From Gammaproteobacteria bacterium (GTDB taxonomy: Bacteria; Pseudomonadota; Gammaproteobacteria; Pseudomonadales; Cellvibrionaceae), in contig SEBV01000011.1 of the NCBI GenBank assembly GCA_004172865.1, positions 124,001-188,000 of the forward strand: 64,000 bases of DNA. Direction: 5' to 3'. The notes under the pieces are model-generated. The model was not told where the DNA came from. It did no database searches and saw only the letters and a list, made by a program, of their open reading frames with translations. This document shows positions 20,835 through 29,817 of this stretch, in pieces (positions within the stretch are counted from its first letter, which is position 1; each line of letters begins with the position of its first letter). The translations under genes were made by a program, and so were the position numbers.

Positions 20835-22502
20835 TTATAAACAACTTTTCATCAAACCAAGACAAATAATTCCAGCGATAATCCATGATAGCCAGTTGAC
20901 CTGTGGAGACTTTTTGCTGTTTGCGGCAGCGGGATGCTTGGGAGTTCGTGGTTGAAGGGCCGAAACAGTAGGTTTAGTTCGTTGCACGGTTGCAGGCACC
21001 TGTGCGCGCATTTTTTCTAGCAAACGCTGATTATTGCTTTTGTTGGGAACTTGTTTTGGTTGGACTGGGGTTGAAGAGGCAATCGACGATGATCTCGTAG
21101 AGCGCCCCATGTCTTGCAGGACTGCCGAGTTATGACTCGTAGCAACGTGCTGTGGAAATTTCGCCCCTTCTCTATTAAGTCGATATGCTGCCTCAGCCTC
21201 GGAGAGCTGCTGAATTTGCCCTTTGCCTGTTATCGTAATGGACAAATGCGTATATCGCACCTTGCCTGCTTGCCCATGATACGGCGGATCGACCAATCCA
21301 GTTACCGAGAGCCATCTCCCCACCCACACCTGATCAGGAACATTAGGCCCAAGAATGTCTAACTGATCAGACCATATGGCCAACTTCACCGCTTTCCCAG
21401 ACCAAATCGAAAAATTTATAAATAAATATTGTTTACCCTTTTTGGAAAGCCCCAATTTAATGGAATGAATTTTTCCAACTAGCTCAATTCTATTTCCAAC
21501 CTGAATTAAAACATCGTCGTACTTAATTGCGTTGCAGACAACGTACGCACCTTGGTAAGCCGCTTTCGAACTGCTTGACTTAGGTTTGAATTCTATAAGA
21601 GCATTCGGTACTCCCTTCCCTTGAAGAAAATCAGAAAGAGAAGGAATGGAATCAAATCTGCCCGCAGCCACTCTAGCGAGATTTTCCGCATGAGTCTTCA
21701 AGATGGAGTTCTTCAGAACTTCGCTGAAAACATCGGATGTGCCTGGATCGATAAAATCATTTCGGCGGAACACCACAGCGCTTGGTTCGGATTTTGATGT
21801 CGCCCAGAGAGTAGGAATTTCGATAAGTGATTGTATGGCGATGTCTAAAGCGATAAATGAAAACCTATCAAGGTTTTGATTGTAGTCATCGCCTGAACGT
21901 TGAGGATGTTGAAAATTTGCTTGACCATATTCTGTGGCTTTAGATCCTCGAAGTGAGTCCACAAACATGCCGTCGTAATCAATTAACTGAACTTCAGCTC
22001 CACCATTACTTACCATGACGTTTTCAGGCTGGATATCACCGTGCGCGATTTGATTCCTCTCGATAAACTCAGCTAGCTTGGACAGTGAGTCACGCAGTTT
22101 CGATAGCGAGTGCTTACTCTTGTGTTCACTCTCCAAGAATTCCGCGAGCGTCTGTCCCTTGGCCCACGCCATTTTTACTATTGGAAAATTCGCACCTTTA
22201 ATTCTAATTCCCTGAGGAATGAACTCGAATGGTAAAAAGTAAGGGCTACTGAGCTGTTTAATTTTTGCTGAGATCGCAGCATAACGCTTCTCTAATTCGC
22301 GCGACTCTTTATGAAAACATCTGAGCGCAAATTTTTTTCCACCTGCCTCCACCGTATAGGTCAACGCGAATCCACCGCACAAAGCGAGTGGAAGACCAAG
22401 CCCCGTAGTTTTTAACCTGCCGACTCTAAGTTCAGGATCTAGAATAACCAGCTGAGGGCTTTGCAATGCCTCTGTGTACTGCTCAAGTGATGGGTAAGCC
22501 AT
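20835..22502 (-). CDS. TerY-P-type Ser/Thr kinase with OB-like domain and C-terminal anchor
   Basis: 555 residues. An N-terminal protein-kinase fold has catalytic loop HGDIQPENV (~residue 151) and a metal-binding DYDG at ~172 in place of DFG. At ~330-430 a beta-rich stretch (VGNRIELVGKIHSIKL, YLFINFSIWSGKAVKLAIW) looks like an OB-fold nucleic-acid-binding domain. A Ser/Pro/Gln-rich linker leads to a C-terminal membrane segment (LSWIIAGIICLGLMKSCL). The gene follows the PP2C gene by 11 bp. With the vWA protein these three form the TerY-P triad described for Ter systems. The membrane tail would bring it to the TerB-domain protein. The phosphorylation target is unknown. Confidence 0.85.
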   Translation of the reverse strand: MAYPSLEQYTEALQSPQLVILDPELRVGRLKTTGLGLPLALCGGFALTYTVEAGGKKFALRCFHKESRELEKRYAAISAKIKQLSSPYFLPFEFIPQGIRIKGANFPIVKMAWAKGQTLAEFLESEHKSKHSLSKLRDSLSKLAEFIERNQIAHGDIQPENVMVSNGGAEVQLIDYDGMFVDSLRGSKATEYGQANFQHPQRSGDDYNQNLDRFSFIALDIAIQSLIEIPTLWATSKSEPSAVVFRRNDFIDPGTSDVFSEVLKNSILKTHAENLARVAAGRFDSIPSLSDFLQGKGVPNALIEFKPKSSSSKAAYQGAYVVCNAIKYDDVLIQVGNRIELVGKIHSIKLGLSKKGKQYLFINFSIWSGKAVKLAIWSDQLDILGPNVPDQVWVGRWLSVTGLVDPPYHGQAGKVRYTHLSITITGKGQIQQLSEAEAAYRLNREGAKFPQHVATSHNSAVLQDMGRSTRSSSIASSTPVQPKQVPNKSNNQRLLEKMRAQVPATVQRTKPTVSALQPRTPKHPAAANSKKSPQVNWLSWIIAGIICLGLMKSCL

Positions 22503-22513
22503 ATCAGGAAGAG

Positions 22514-23242
22514 CTACGTTAGAAGTGCGAGGACGAGAGTTGTGTCGTCTCGACGCAGATTGCCCGCTTCACGCTCGCTCTCAACGAGTCGTTGAAAACT
22601 GTCCAATTCCGACATTGTACGAAGTTTAGTGTACGCCTCAAAATCACCCATCTCTTGGCGACTCAACAACCAATGTCCCAACGCATCGGTCATGCAAAGC
22701 AGGTAGCAACGATCAAGCCCTTCGTAACTCCATGTTGTACTTTGACAAAAATTATTTTCAGCGTTTTCCAAAGAAGGGTTCATGACCAAACGTGTTGCCA
22801 ACAAAGTCGGTTTCTCGTCAAATTCTCTAGACGATTTGTAAGGAAGTGTTTCAATAAAACCTTTTTCATTTCCCCATACCGCTAAGCTATCTCCGACGCT
22901 TGTGATCTCAACCGAATTCAAATCGGCTTTGTCCTGCGCCAGCAAAAGAGTAGCGAAGCTTCCCCTCTCGTATGCCGCAGCCTTAGACCAGGTTAAGAGC
23001 GCGGGATCGTGTAGCTGCTCATATGCACCTGCGCATGCGATTATCAAATCGTTTGTTAACGCAGCGCTCATAACATTTGCGACGATTAGCTGAGCCCAAT
23101 TTTTTGCATCAAAGGATTCCGACGCGCCATCCGACAATGCGATTCGTCCCAGCGCAGCCTCAATGCGAAACGCATCCTCATTATCAGCAGGTGCGTCGCT
23201 ATGCTTCGGAACAGTCCCAGTAAATAAAATTGTAAGGGCCAT
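22514..23242 (-). CDS. PP2C-family protein phosphatase
   Basis: 242 residues, with the PP2C metal-site pattern NEDAF near the N-terminus, then LSDGAS, a VGDS motif in the middle and RRDDTTLVLAL at the end. The fold is compact, without membrane or sensory domains. It begins 2 bp after the vWA gene ends and is 11 bp before the kinase gene, so it should reverse the kinase's phosphorylation inside one signalling unit. The length matches minimal bacterial PP2C domains. Confidence 0.88.
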   Translation of the reverse strand: MALTILFTGTVPKHSDAPADNEDAFRIEAALGRIALSDGASESFDAKNWAQLIVANVMSAALTNDLIIACAGAYEQLHDPALLTWSKAAAYERGSFATLLLAQDKADLNSVEITSVGDSLAVWGNEKGFIETLPYKSSREFDEKPTLLATRLVMNPSLENAENNFCQSTTWSYEGLDRCYLLCMTDALGHWLLSRQEMGDFEAYTKLRTMSELDSFQRLVESEREAGNLRRDDTTLVLALLT

Positions 23243-23244
23243 TT

Positions 23245-24078
23245 CTACCGAAGCTGCGCAGCGCGCGTTCCGATATCAAAGAAATCGACAATCTCAGAAA
23301 TCTCACCGTTGAAAACAAATCCTCTCGATTCCATTGTTGCTTTAATCCCTTTTTCCTGTGCGACTTTTTGCAGATGTGGAGGAAGAGAACTCGACATTCT
23401 GTACAAAAGCTTCGCGTAGCTATCATTTAATCCTGCATCAGATATTGGAAACTTAACTGGGTCTCCGCCGCTCGTACTGACATGGAGATTGAACAATAAT
23501 ACATTTCCGTCATTCGTCCCAATTTGCTGGAGCTGCTTAGCAAGCGCTTCGGGATCTCCGTCTGTAGACTCTCCATCGGTTACGTGAAGAACTGTTGGAG
23601 GATAACTATCAGGATGAGCGTCACACCATGCAGCCAATTGCTCAGCTGCCGAAGTAATGGCGTTACACATTGGCGTTCCACCGGAAGCTTTCGGTTCAAA
23701 CCAGATAGGAAATTTTATCGACTGATCGACCAAGCCTCCAGCGCCATCATCGACGCGCTTAACCCGATCTTCAACACGAAGAGGATAAGCCTCAATTTGA
23801 GAAATAGGATTAAGTACAAGGTTAGATAGCCCCCCTGCTAATCCGTTCTCTGCAACGGAACCAGAGTACCCAAGTACGCCAACTTCAAAATAATCACGTG
23901 TTCCTTCCGATTTAGTGCATCGAGTAATTAAAGTTGCTAATGTTCGATTCAGAACATCTGAAACAAACTGTGCTTTTGACTTTCCATTGCCCATAGACTC
24001 TTGCATTGATCCAGATTGATCAACCAAAAATAGAAAAGCGGTTGGACTTGTTCGACTAATTTCAGCGGTGTAACTCAT
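23245..24078 (-). CDS. TerY-like von Willebrand factor A domain protein
   Basis: 277 residues. A full metal-ion-dependent adhesion site is visible: DQSGSM near residue 18, GGTPMC in the middle and VTDGESTDGD further on. This matches TerY-type vWA proteins, which pair with a PP2C phosphatase and a Ser/Thr kinase as the TerY-P triad. There is no signal peptide, so it is cytosolic. It is the first gene of the minus-strand cassette running to the helicase at 13128. The promoter probably lies in 24079-24322. Confidence 0.88.
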   Translation of the reverse strand: MSYTAEISRTSPTAFLFLVDQSGSMQESMGNGKSKAQFVSDVLNRTLATLITRCTKSEGTRDYFEVGVLGYSGSVAENGLAGGLSNLVLNPISQIEAYPLRVEDRVKRVDDGAGGLVDQSIKFPIWFEPKASGGTPMCNAITSAAEQLAAWCDAHPDSYPPTVLHVTDGESTDGDPEALAKQLQQIGTNDGNVLLFNLHVSTSGGDPVKFPISDAGLNDSYAKLLYRMSSSLPPHLQKVAQEKGIKATMESRGFVFNGEISEIVDFFDIGTRAAQLR

Positions 24079-24322
24079 AACATCCCTTCACTTGTTAGAA
24101 ATTGAAATAAAAATACAAAGCACGGAAATCGTTTATTCTTGAATTTAAAGTACCATAAGGGTCAGCTCGTGCACAATGAAACTTTTGTACCATCGAGCCA
24201 GCGAGTTTCAACCCAACTTCATTGAAATTGCTTATGGTTTAAAGCGAAATAATGTAATTTATTCGAAGAAAACAAGGCGCTGGAATTTTTAGGCATGTTG
24301 CAGTCAACGCTTTAAGGAAGCC

Positions 24323-24541
24323 TCATCCTCGGCAATTCGCTCGCATGGCTTTTTGAAGCCAATCCAACGCAGTCTTTTGCACATCAATTTTTTCTGCATA
24401 GAATTTTTGAATTTGATGAAAAGCGCTGCCCTCGTGGTTAGCGTCTTGAAGTTTCGATTGCAGATAGAAGATGTTGCGATTTACTTGCGCGATGGCATCC
24501 TTTACTGGGATGGTTTCAGACTCTGTTACTAAATTGACCAT
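24323..24541 (-). CDS. Small hypothetical protein (72 aa)
   Basis: 72 residues with a good AGGAG-type site (CAAGGAGCAATAAATG). The product is soluble and helical (FYLQSKLQDANHEGSAFHQI). No family is recognised. It follows the 27-residue membrane peptide by 28 bp and the CsrA-like gene, all on the same strand, so the three are probably one transcript. Confidence 0.6.
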   Translation of the reverse strand: MVNLVTESETIPVKDAIAQVNRNIFYLQSKLQDANHEGSAFHQIQKFYAEKIDVQKTALDWLQKAMRANCRG

Positions 24542-24569
24542 TTATTGCTCCTTGAATTTAAATATCCAT

Positions 24570-24653
24570 TTACTTCTTTAAAAAATTAAATGCTCTACGT
24601 CTTAATACTGCCAAAAAAATTAAACCCAAAACAATGAGAACTACGACGCCCAT
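24570..24653 (-). CDS. 27-residue single-span membrane peptide
   Basis: A short ORF starting 17 bp after the csrA-like stop: MGVVVLIVLGLIFLAVL followed by RRRAFNFLKK. One hydrophobic helix followed by a basic tail is the standard layout of small bacterial membrane proteins (N-out/C-in). The site AGAGA lies 5 bases upstream. Its place between two co-directional small genes supports it being real. Function is unknown. Confidence 0.5.
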   Translation of the reverse strand: MGVVVLIVLGLIFLAVLRRRAFNFLKK

Positions 24654-24670
24654 ACGATCTCTACTTCTAA

Positions 24671-24859
24671 TTAATATAGCTCAAAAGGCTTTTGCGCTGC
24701 GCGCGAAGAGAGCCCTTTACGACTAACGCTTACTTGCAGCGGAGTCTTAATCGATACTCCGACTTGTGCTCCGTTGACCTTATTAATGAAAACTTCGACC
24801 GGACCATCCGTTGTTTGAATAATAAATGATTCATTGATACGTGTGGTAAGTTTTAACAT
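24671..24859 (-). CDS. csrA: CsrA/RsmA-family post-transcriptional regulator (paralogue)
   Basis: 62 residues, the family's usual size. The opening MLKLTTRINESFII aligns with the CsrA strand MLILTRRVGETLMI, VGVSIKTPLQVSV aligns with the IGVNAPKEVSV segment, and Arg47 aligns with the RNA-binding Arg44. CsrA proteins bind GGA motifs in mRNA leaders and change translation or stability. Divergence from the canonical sequence (Thr at position 6, an extra insertion before the last strand) suggests an accessory copy rather than the housekeeping gene. It leads a mini-operon with two tiny proteins. Confidence 0.8.
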   Translation of the reverse strand: MLKLTTRINESFIIQTTDGPVEVFINKVNGAQVGVSIKTPLQVSVSRKGLSSRAAQKPFELY

Positions 24860-25146
24860 GTTGATGCCATCAGCAACTTAATAGAGTTACTATTTTGACT
24901 TATGAACGGCCTTTGGGATAGTCGACTATAGCGGTAATTGCTGTGCGAGATATCGCACATGATTAGTCCGGAACAGACATAAAAAGAATTTTCATGATAT
25001 TTCCATTTTTACGATATGCTGTCGTCTGCAACGTACTCTCTTTTTTCGAGTCTTTATAGATCAAAAAGATCGTCCAATCATTATAAAGATCAACACCTTG
25101 CGCTACTGCCTGGCCGCAAATCCGCGCAGCGGCCGTTGATCAAAGG

Positions 25147-25560
25147 TTACATCTTGGTAAAAACAATTAAAGATTCTTTGCTGGCGTTTTTGTAGTAAGA
25201 GAGTTCATTAAAAGTAACTTTTGCGAAGGACAATTGATTTAAGTGCTTGAGTATTGACTCAGCGCTTATCCCCGAACAACTTGGCTTCCCGTTATGGGAT
25301 ATTAGAATCTCACGCAGTGATAGTCGTTGACCATCTGGAATGAAAGTTACGTTTGAAATATACTCAAGCTCTCCTGTCCGACGTATAATTGTGTGATCGC
25401 TAGTAATTTCCATAGTTATACTTCTGCATGCCGGTTCAAATTTCTGCCGCCAATCAGGTGATATCTGCCATTTTCCAACTAAGAGATCCTCCTGGCTTGC
25501 CTCCTCCGCTCCTGCATACACAGAAATTAAAATCGAAATCAGTAATGAAAAATACTTCAT
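25147..25560 (-). CDS. Secreted hypothetical protein
   Basis: 137 residues with a clear signal peptide (MKYFSLLISILISVYAGAEE) and a mature domain containing LLVGKWQISPDW and two cysteines (CRSI, SCSG) that could form a disulfide. Opening with LVGKW resembles small lipocalin-like or copper-resistance-like beta-barrel proteins, but I cannot assign it. It lies 122 bp downstream of the last glycosyltransferase of the peptide cluster on the same strand, too far to be sure it belongs there. Confidence 0.6.
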   Translation of the reverse strand: MKYFSLLISILISVYAGAEEASQEDLLVGKWQISPDWRQKFEPACRSITMEITSDHTIIRRTGELEYISNVTFIPDGQRLSLREILISHNGKPSCSGISAESILKHLNQLSFAKVTFNELSYYKNASKESLIVFTKM

Positions 25561-25682
25561 ATTTTATTCCTCAAAGCTTTGACAGCAAATTTACATTCGG
25601 AAAAATTCAGGGAAGCTAGCATTCGAGAATGCAATCCGAACAATGGAGTAGCTAATTAACAGTACTACGGAACCAATGAGAT

Positions 25683-26882
25683 TCAGACTAAATTGTTCAG
25701 CCACTTAATTTGCTTTGGAAAACACACACTTGCAACGTCAAAGTTGTTGACAATCCTCCGTCTCGCGCTCCTGCCCATCCGCAACCGTTCGCTTTCCTTA
25801 CTAAACAGACTTATGACGGCGCGCGCTAGCTCGTCAATATCATTTATATCAACAAGCAATCCTTCTACCCCATCGTCGATTACTTCCTCAACTGGGTAGC
25901 CTCGACTTGCGACAATTGCACAGCCAACGCTCATAGCCTCCAAAATGCTCCAACTTAGGGTAAACGGATAGGATAAATGAACATGAACAGTGGAAAGCTG
26001 GAGCACCTTTAGCGTAATTTCTTTAGATACGTTCTCCAAGAACTCTACACGAGTGAAATCAACTTTTTCATCTAACTCAGCTGTCAATTTTTGCTGCCAC
26101 GTCTCAGCCCCAACCGGCTTTTGACCGTAACAGGTTTGAAAAGAGCCTATGATTAAAACAACGACATCAGGGTCAGACTGAAGTATTTCTGGTAGAGCCC
26201 TCATGAAGGCCGGAAATCCTCGTATGGGCTCCAAACTTCTGGACACGAATGTTAAAACTTTATTTTTTTTGCTTAAAATTCTTGAACCGATTTTCAGATT
26301 GATGTCGACAAACGGCGAAAAAACCTTTGTGTTTATGCCATCGTGGATAACATCTATTCTATCTCGAAATCTTTCAGGGAATGTTCCTTTCTGAAAGCGA
26401 GTCGGAGATAACGCTGCATCCATTGCACTCATACTCAGATCCAAAATTGTATTTTTAAAACCATCTGCTCTTTGTTGTCGAAATTGAGGGTCACCGGTCA
26501 TTTCGTCAGGGTGGTGAATCCCAGTAAAGTAATACTCAAGATAAAGCGCTAACTTGCAAGAAGGCCAAACATCCTTAACACAGATGGAATGACCCCATCT
26601 CGGGTGCGCGATTACCACATCTGGTTCATAGCGCTCAATTTTGAGTTTTCTCATGTGCTCTTCAATATTTGTGCTGCGTTCTTGAACGTTTTTTTCGCGC
26701 CGATAAACATTAATATTTGGTACAGGTCTGCCTTCAGGACAATGATGTTCAAGGACGCGTCCCAGCCCAATCGGTGGTTTATGTGAGATGGAACTAACTT
26801 CGTAACCATCGGTAAAACTCAGCAGCGAGGCAAAGTACTGGAATTGAGCGGGAAAGCTAGGATGGATAAACAATATTTTCAT
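25683..26882 (-). CDS. GT4-type glycosyltransferase (second of peptide cluster)
   Basis: 399 residues with a two-Rossmann GT-B layout. The N-terminal half starts MKILFIHPSFPAQF. The C-terminal half has FVSRSLEPIRGFPAFMRALP, then LSYPFTLSWSILEAMSVGC and the donor-site pattern EAMSVGCAIVAS...G. This is a GT4-like retaining glycosyltransferase using a nucleotide sugar. It is cytoplasmic. It is the last gene of the run from the peptide precursor, 55 bp after the dioxygenase. It could glycosylate the precursor core (Ser/Thr/Tyr) or a small sugar acceptor; the substrate is inferred only from context. Confidence 0.8.
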   Translation of the reverse strand: MKILFIHPSFPAQFQYFASLLSFTDGYEVSSISHKPPIGLGRVLEHHCPEGRPVPNINVYRREKNVQERSTNIEEHMRKLKIERYEPDVVIAHPRWGHSICVKDVWPSCKLALYLEYYFTGIHHPDEMTGDPQFRQQRADGFKNTILDLSMSAMDAALSPTRFQKGTFPERFRDRIDVIHDGINTKVFSPFVDINLKIGSRILSKKNKVLTFVSRSLEPIRGFPAFMRALPEILQSDPDVVVLIIGSFQTCYGQKPVGAETWQQKLTAELDEKVDFTRVEFLENVSKEITLKVLQLSTVHVHLSYPFTLSWSILEAMSVGCAIVASRGYPVEEVIDDGVEGLLVDINDIDELARAVISLFSKESERLRMGRSARRRIVNNFDVASVCFPKQIKWLNNLV

Positions 26883-26937
26883 TATTCACAAATCAAACAA
26901 TCGAAGATGGAAATAAAAACGGAAGTCATTTTAACTC

Positions 26938-27588
26938 TCATACCAACAGACTCTCAAAAGAAAAATCTGACTTAATCCAGAATCGCATCAGATTACGGAC
27001 TTTGGTTCCATCTTCGAAACCATTTCGACCATGTAATATATATCTGTTATTAATTATTAAACACTGGCCTGCTTTGAGGTTGATAACATTTTTTTCTGAA
27101 TTTGAGATCAGAAATTTCAACTTATCTACCGCTAGGTTTAAATTTTCATGCATATTTTTATCTACAAGCCAGTCTGCAAAAAATATACGGTTTGGACTTA
27201 AAATGGGATGACTTTTCCCACCTACATCTTGCCGAGCCAAAGCTCCATCCATCAAAAGAATTTGTTTTAACGACGCTTTATCTTCATTGCTAAGTTCCGA
27301 CAAAATGTTACGGGCGTCCATTAAAATGGATTCGCCGCCGGACTCACCCTCCGATACGCAGTACCATGCAATAATATCTGCACGCCAACTATCTGTATGA
27401 AGACTCATTGGCCCACGAGAAGCCAACATGGACTTCGCTGAAGATGAATAGTTTACTCGCGTCGAACTAATGACTTCTCCAAGTCCATTCATTATAGGCA
27501 AGACATCCGACTTCAAAATGGAGTCCAAAACTACGTATCCAACCGCTTCAAGATCATCAAAAATAGTATTTCTATTCATCATATGCAT
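26938..27588 (-). CDS. TauD/TfdA-like 2-oxoglutarate/Fe(II) dioxygenase
   Basis: 216 residues. The iron-binding triad is visible: His-x-Asp in LHTDSW, the distal His in ILHGRNGFED, and a 2-oxoglutarate-binding Arg in RNLMRFW. This is the TauD/TfdA (clavaminate synthase-like) pattern, though the protein is shorter than the usual ~280 residues. Such enzymes hydroxylate or otherwise oxidise small molecules and peptides. Lying between a hydrolase and a glycosyltransferase in a peptide-export cluster, it may hydroxylate the precursor and so create glycosylation sites. That is inference. The start codon is uncertain among three near-adjacent Met codons. Confidence 0.75.
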   Translation of the reverse strand: MHMMNRNTIFDDLEAVGYVVLDSILKSDVLPIMNGLGEVISSTRVNYSSSAKSMLASRGPMSLHTDSWRADIIAWYCVSEGESGGESILMDARNILSELSNEDKASLKQILLMDGALARQDVGGKSHPILSPNRIFFADWLVDKNMHENLNLAVDKLKFLISNSEKNVINLKAGQCLIINNRYILHGRNGFEDGTKVRNLMRFWIKSDFSFESLLV

Positions 27589-27621
27589 TAATATGTAACC
27601 AATACCCTCATTTAATAAACT

Positions 27622-28596
27622 TCATTTAAGAAATTTTGAAAACCAATCATTAACAGCGTTTAACATCTCATTTCTGTGTCCCTTCAATGAATGCTCACCC
27701 GATTCAAACATCACTAACTTATATTGAATATGACTTGTGTGAAGCTTTTCAACGAACCTGAGAGTATTGAGTGGTGAGATACGATCATCATCGATCGAGT
27801 GAATGACCAAAATTGGAGATTTCTTTTCAAGTTTATCAACCCAATAAGTCGCTGAACGGTTTTTCAGCTCTGACACTTTATTTTTTTTATATGCCGGAAT
27901 TTTTTTAATGAAAACGTTCTTTTCCATTTCTTGGCCATACTTCGTTTTCAACTCATTAATCAAGTCGGTGGGTGGACTGATTATGGCAGTCGCGCCAAAT
28001 CGGTTTGAAAACTTGTTAGCCAGCAACGACATCATTGCTCCTCGACTAGTCCCGAAGATACCGATGCGTTTGTTGTCTACAAATTTTACGTCGTCAATTA
28101 TATTTAGCAGGAATAGAACGTCGTTTACATCTTTTCCTCCAAACTCATCAAGCGCGAAATCGCCTTTATCTAACCCTCGATATTGTGTAGCAATGATAAA
28201 ATAACCACGGTTCGCAAACGGTAATAGGATTGATTCGAGCTCTTCTTTCCCTATTGCGCCGAAACTTCCATTCCCACCTCTATTAAATATTATTGCAGGA
28301 ATGCGTTCGTCATGAACCTGGCTGTATGCGTAGAATCCATCCACTCTTATACCGTCTACAAGATAATCAAATTTTTTACATACAATAGTTTCGTTCACTT
28401 TCTTAGCACGCTTATCCACACCATCGCCCGAAGGGTCTTCAAAACAATTTCGCTCATTTTCAATGTAGTGTGATAACCCTTCCGCTGTTGCATTCCCCGA
28501 ATGGAAAGCACTAAGCACCAAAAACAAAAGGTTCGAAATCAAAGAGATTTTATGACGTGACAAAACGTCTATCGACAGCATTTTGCAGTAACGCAT
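27622..28596 (-). CDS. Secreted alpha/beta hydrolase (prolyl-oligopeptidase/dienelactone type)
   Basis: 324 residues with an N-terminal hydrophobic segment (ISLISNLLFLVLSAF) and a likely signal peptidase site near GNATAEG. The catalytic triad is readable: nucleophile Ser in FGTSRGAM, Asp in HSIDDDRISP and His in SGEHSLKG. This is the prolyl-oligopeptidase-like fold of peptidases and esterases. Export to the periplasm suggests it acts on the mature peptide, its glycan or a target outside the cytoplasm. It lies 44 bp after one glycosyltransferase gene and 33 bp before the dioxygenase. Confidence 0.75.
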   Translation of the reverse strand: MRYCKMLSIDVLSRHKISLISNLLFLVLSAFHSGNATAEGLSHYIENERNCFEDPSGDGVDKRAKKVNETIVCKKFDYLVDGIRVDGFYAYSQVHDERIPAIIFNRGGNGSFGAIGKEELESILLPFANRGYFIIATQYRGLDKGDFALDEFGGKDVNDVLFLLNIIDDVKFVDNKRIGIFGTSRGAMMSLLANKFSNRFGATAIISPPTDLINELKTKYGQEMEKNVFIKKIPAYKKNKVSELKNRSATYWVDKLEKKSPILVIHSIDDDRISPLNTLRFVEKLHTSHIQYKLVMFESGEHSLKGHRNEMLNAVNDWFSKFLK

Positions 28597-28640
28597 AATT
28601 TAGCCTTTAACCTTGCATAAATAGGTTTAATGTTAAAAAT

Positions 28641-29798
28641 TTACTTAATACTTTTCGAAATTAAGTCTTCATAAAGTTGAGACCAAGAGTTAATTTCATT
28701 CCTGATGCTCATCTTGCGCACAAGATCTTGAGCGCCTAATGAGAGTCGAAGTTGTAACGACTCATCATTCAACAAATCTGAAATCGCATTTACTAATTCC
28801 GTTTCATTTCCGGGCTCGACCAAGATTGCATTCTTATTGTGGGTCAGTATGTCAGTCATCCCACCGACGTTAGACGCAACTATCGGCAGACCACAAGCAA
28901 GCGCCTCTAGAAGTGCATTCGGCATCCCGTCGTGATATGAGGGAATCACAAACACATTAAATTTTGAAATTTCACTCAATAAAGAATGTCTGTCCATCCA
29001 ACCTGTCGCAGAGAACCGGGTTTCAATGCCAAATAATTTCACCATGTCGTCAATCGATTTTTTTTCAATAGAATCCGTGAAAGGACCAACCAATCTCAAG
29101 TGCGTCTCAAAATTGATCCTGAGCAAAGCAAACGCTTTAACGAGTAATCCAATCCCCTTTTTAAATCTGAGCTCGCCTGATGTTCCGACTAGCCCTCGAC
29201 TCATATTCTGCTGAGACCATTTCGGAAAATTTGTTGGATCGATACCATTAAAAATAACTCCTGAGCGATCAGAAATGGGATATATGCTATTCATCGATTT
29301 CAGCAAGTCAGAGCTAACGGAAGTTATCCAATTAGCTCGCTCTAAGACAGTACGAATAAATGGAAGTCTGGCTGGCAGACCTAAAGATCTAACAGCGTCA
29401 GCGCCCCTAATGCTTGCTACGACTGGTCGATCTTTTCTAGCCGCGACTGGAATCATGGGGAAGGCTAAAGGAAGCCAAAAGCCGTGGAAAAGGTCAAAAT
29501 TTTCGGTGAAATCGAGCATCTGAATGAGCTCGATTAAATCAGACATGTTCTTACTCATAATCTTTTTAGGGACACGATATATTCTAATGCCATTTACATC
29601 GATTTCGGGATTGTCCAAATAAGTTGTCAAGTGCATATCTAGACCATCTTTGGATAGCTCATCTACATCAGTCGGTGCAATAACGTGAATTAGGAATCCA
29701 CTTTTTGCTAAACCAGTTGTAATCCGATGTGCAGATCGCGCAACTCCACTCCATTGCGGAGCATATTGATTTGTAATGAAGCAAATTTTCCTTACCAT
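28641..29798 (-). CDS. GT4-type glycosyltransferase (first of peptide cluster)
   Basis: About 385 residues with a GT-B fold. The opening ICFITNQYAPQWSGVARSAH contains the acceptor loop typical of GT4 enzymes. The C-terminal half shows GTSGELRFKKGIGLLVKAF, VFVIPSYHDGMPNALLEALA and CGLPIVASNVGG, the nucleotide-sugar site. The ATG at 29798 is favoured; an open frame with TTG at 29828 would overlap the exporter gene by 11 bp. It directly follows the C39-ABC exporter, which argues for a role in modifying or decorating the exported peptide. Confidence 0.82.
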   Translation of the reverse strand: MVRKICFITNQYAPQWSGVARSAHRITTGLAKSGFLIHVIAPTDVDELSKDGLDMHLTTYLDNPEIDVNGIRIYRVPKKIMSKNMSDLIELIQMLDFTENFDLFHGFWLPLAFPMIPVAARKDRPVVASIRGADAVRSLGLPARLPFIRTVLERANWITSVSSDLLKSMNSIYPISDRSGVIFNGIDPTNFPKWSQQNMSRGLVGTSGELRFKKGIGLLVKAFALLRINFETHLRLVGPFTDSIEKKSIDDMVKLFGIETRFSATGWMDRHSLLSEISKFNVFVIPSYHDGMPNALLEALACGLPIVASNVGGMTDILTHNKNAILVEPGNETELVNAISDLLNDESLQLRLSLGAQDLVRKMSIRNEINSWSQLYEDLISKSIK

Positions 29799-29817
29799 AT
29801 CCAATTTCTCGTCAAAT

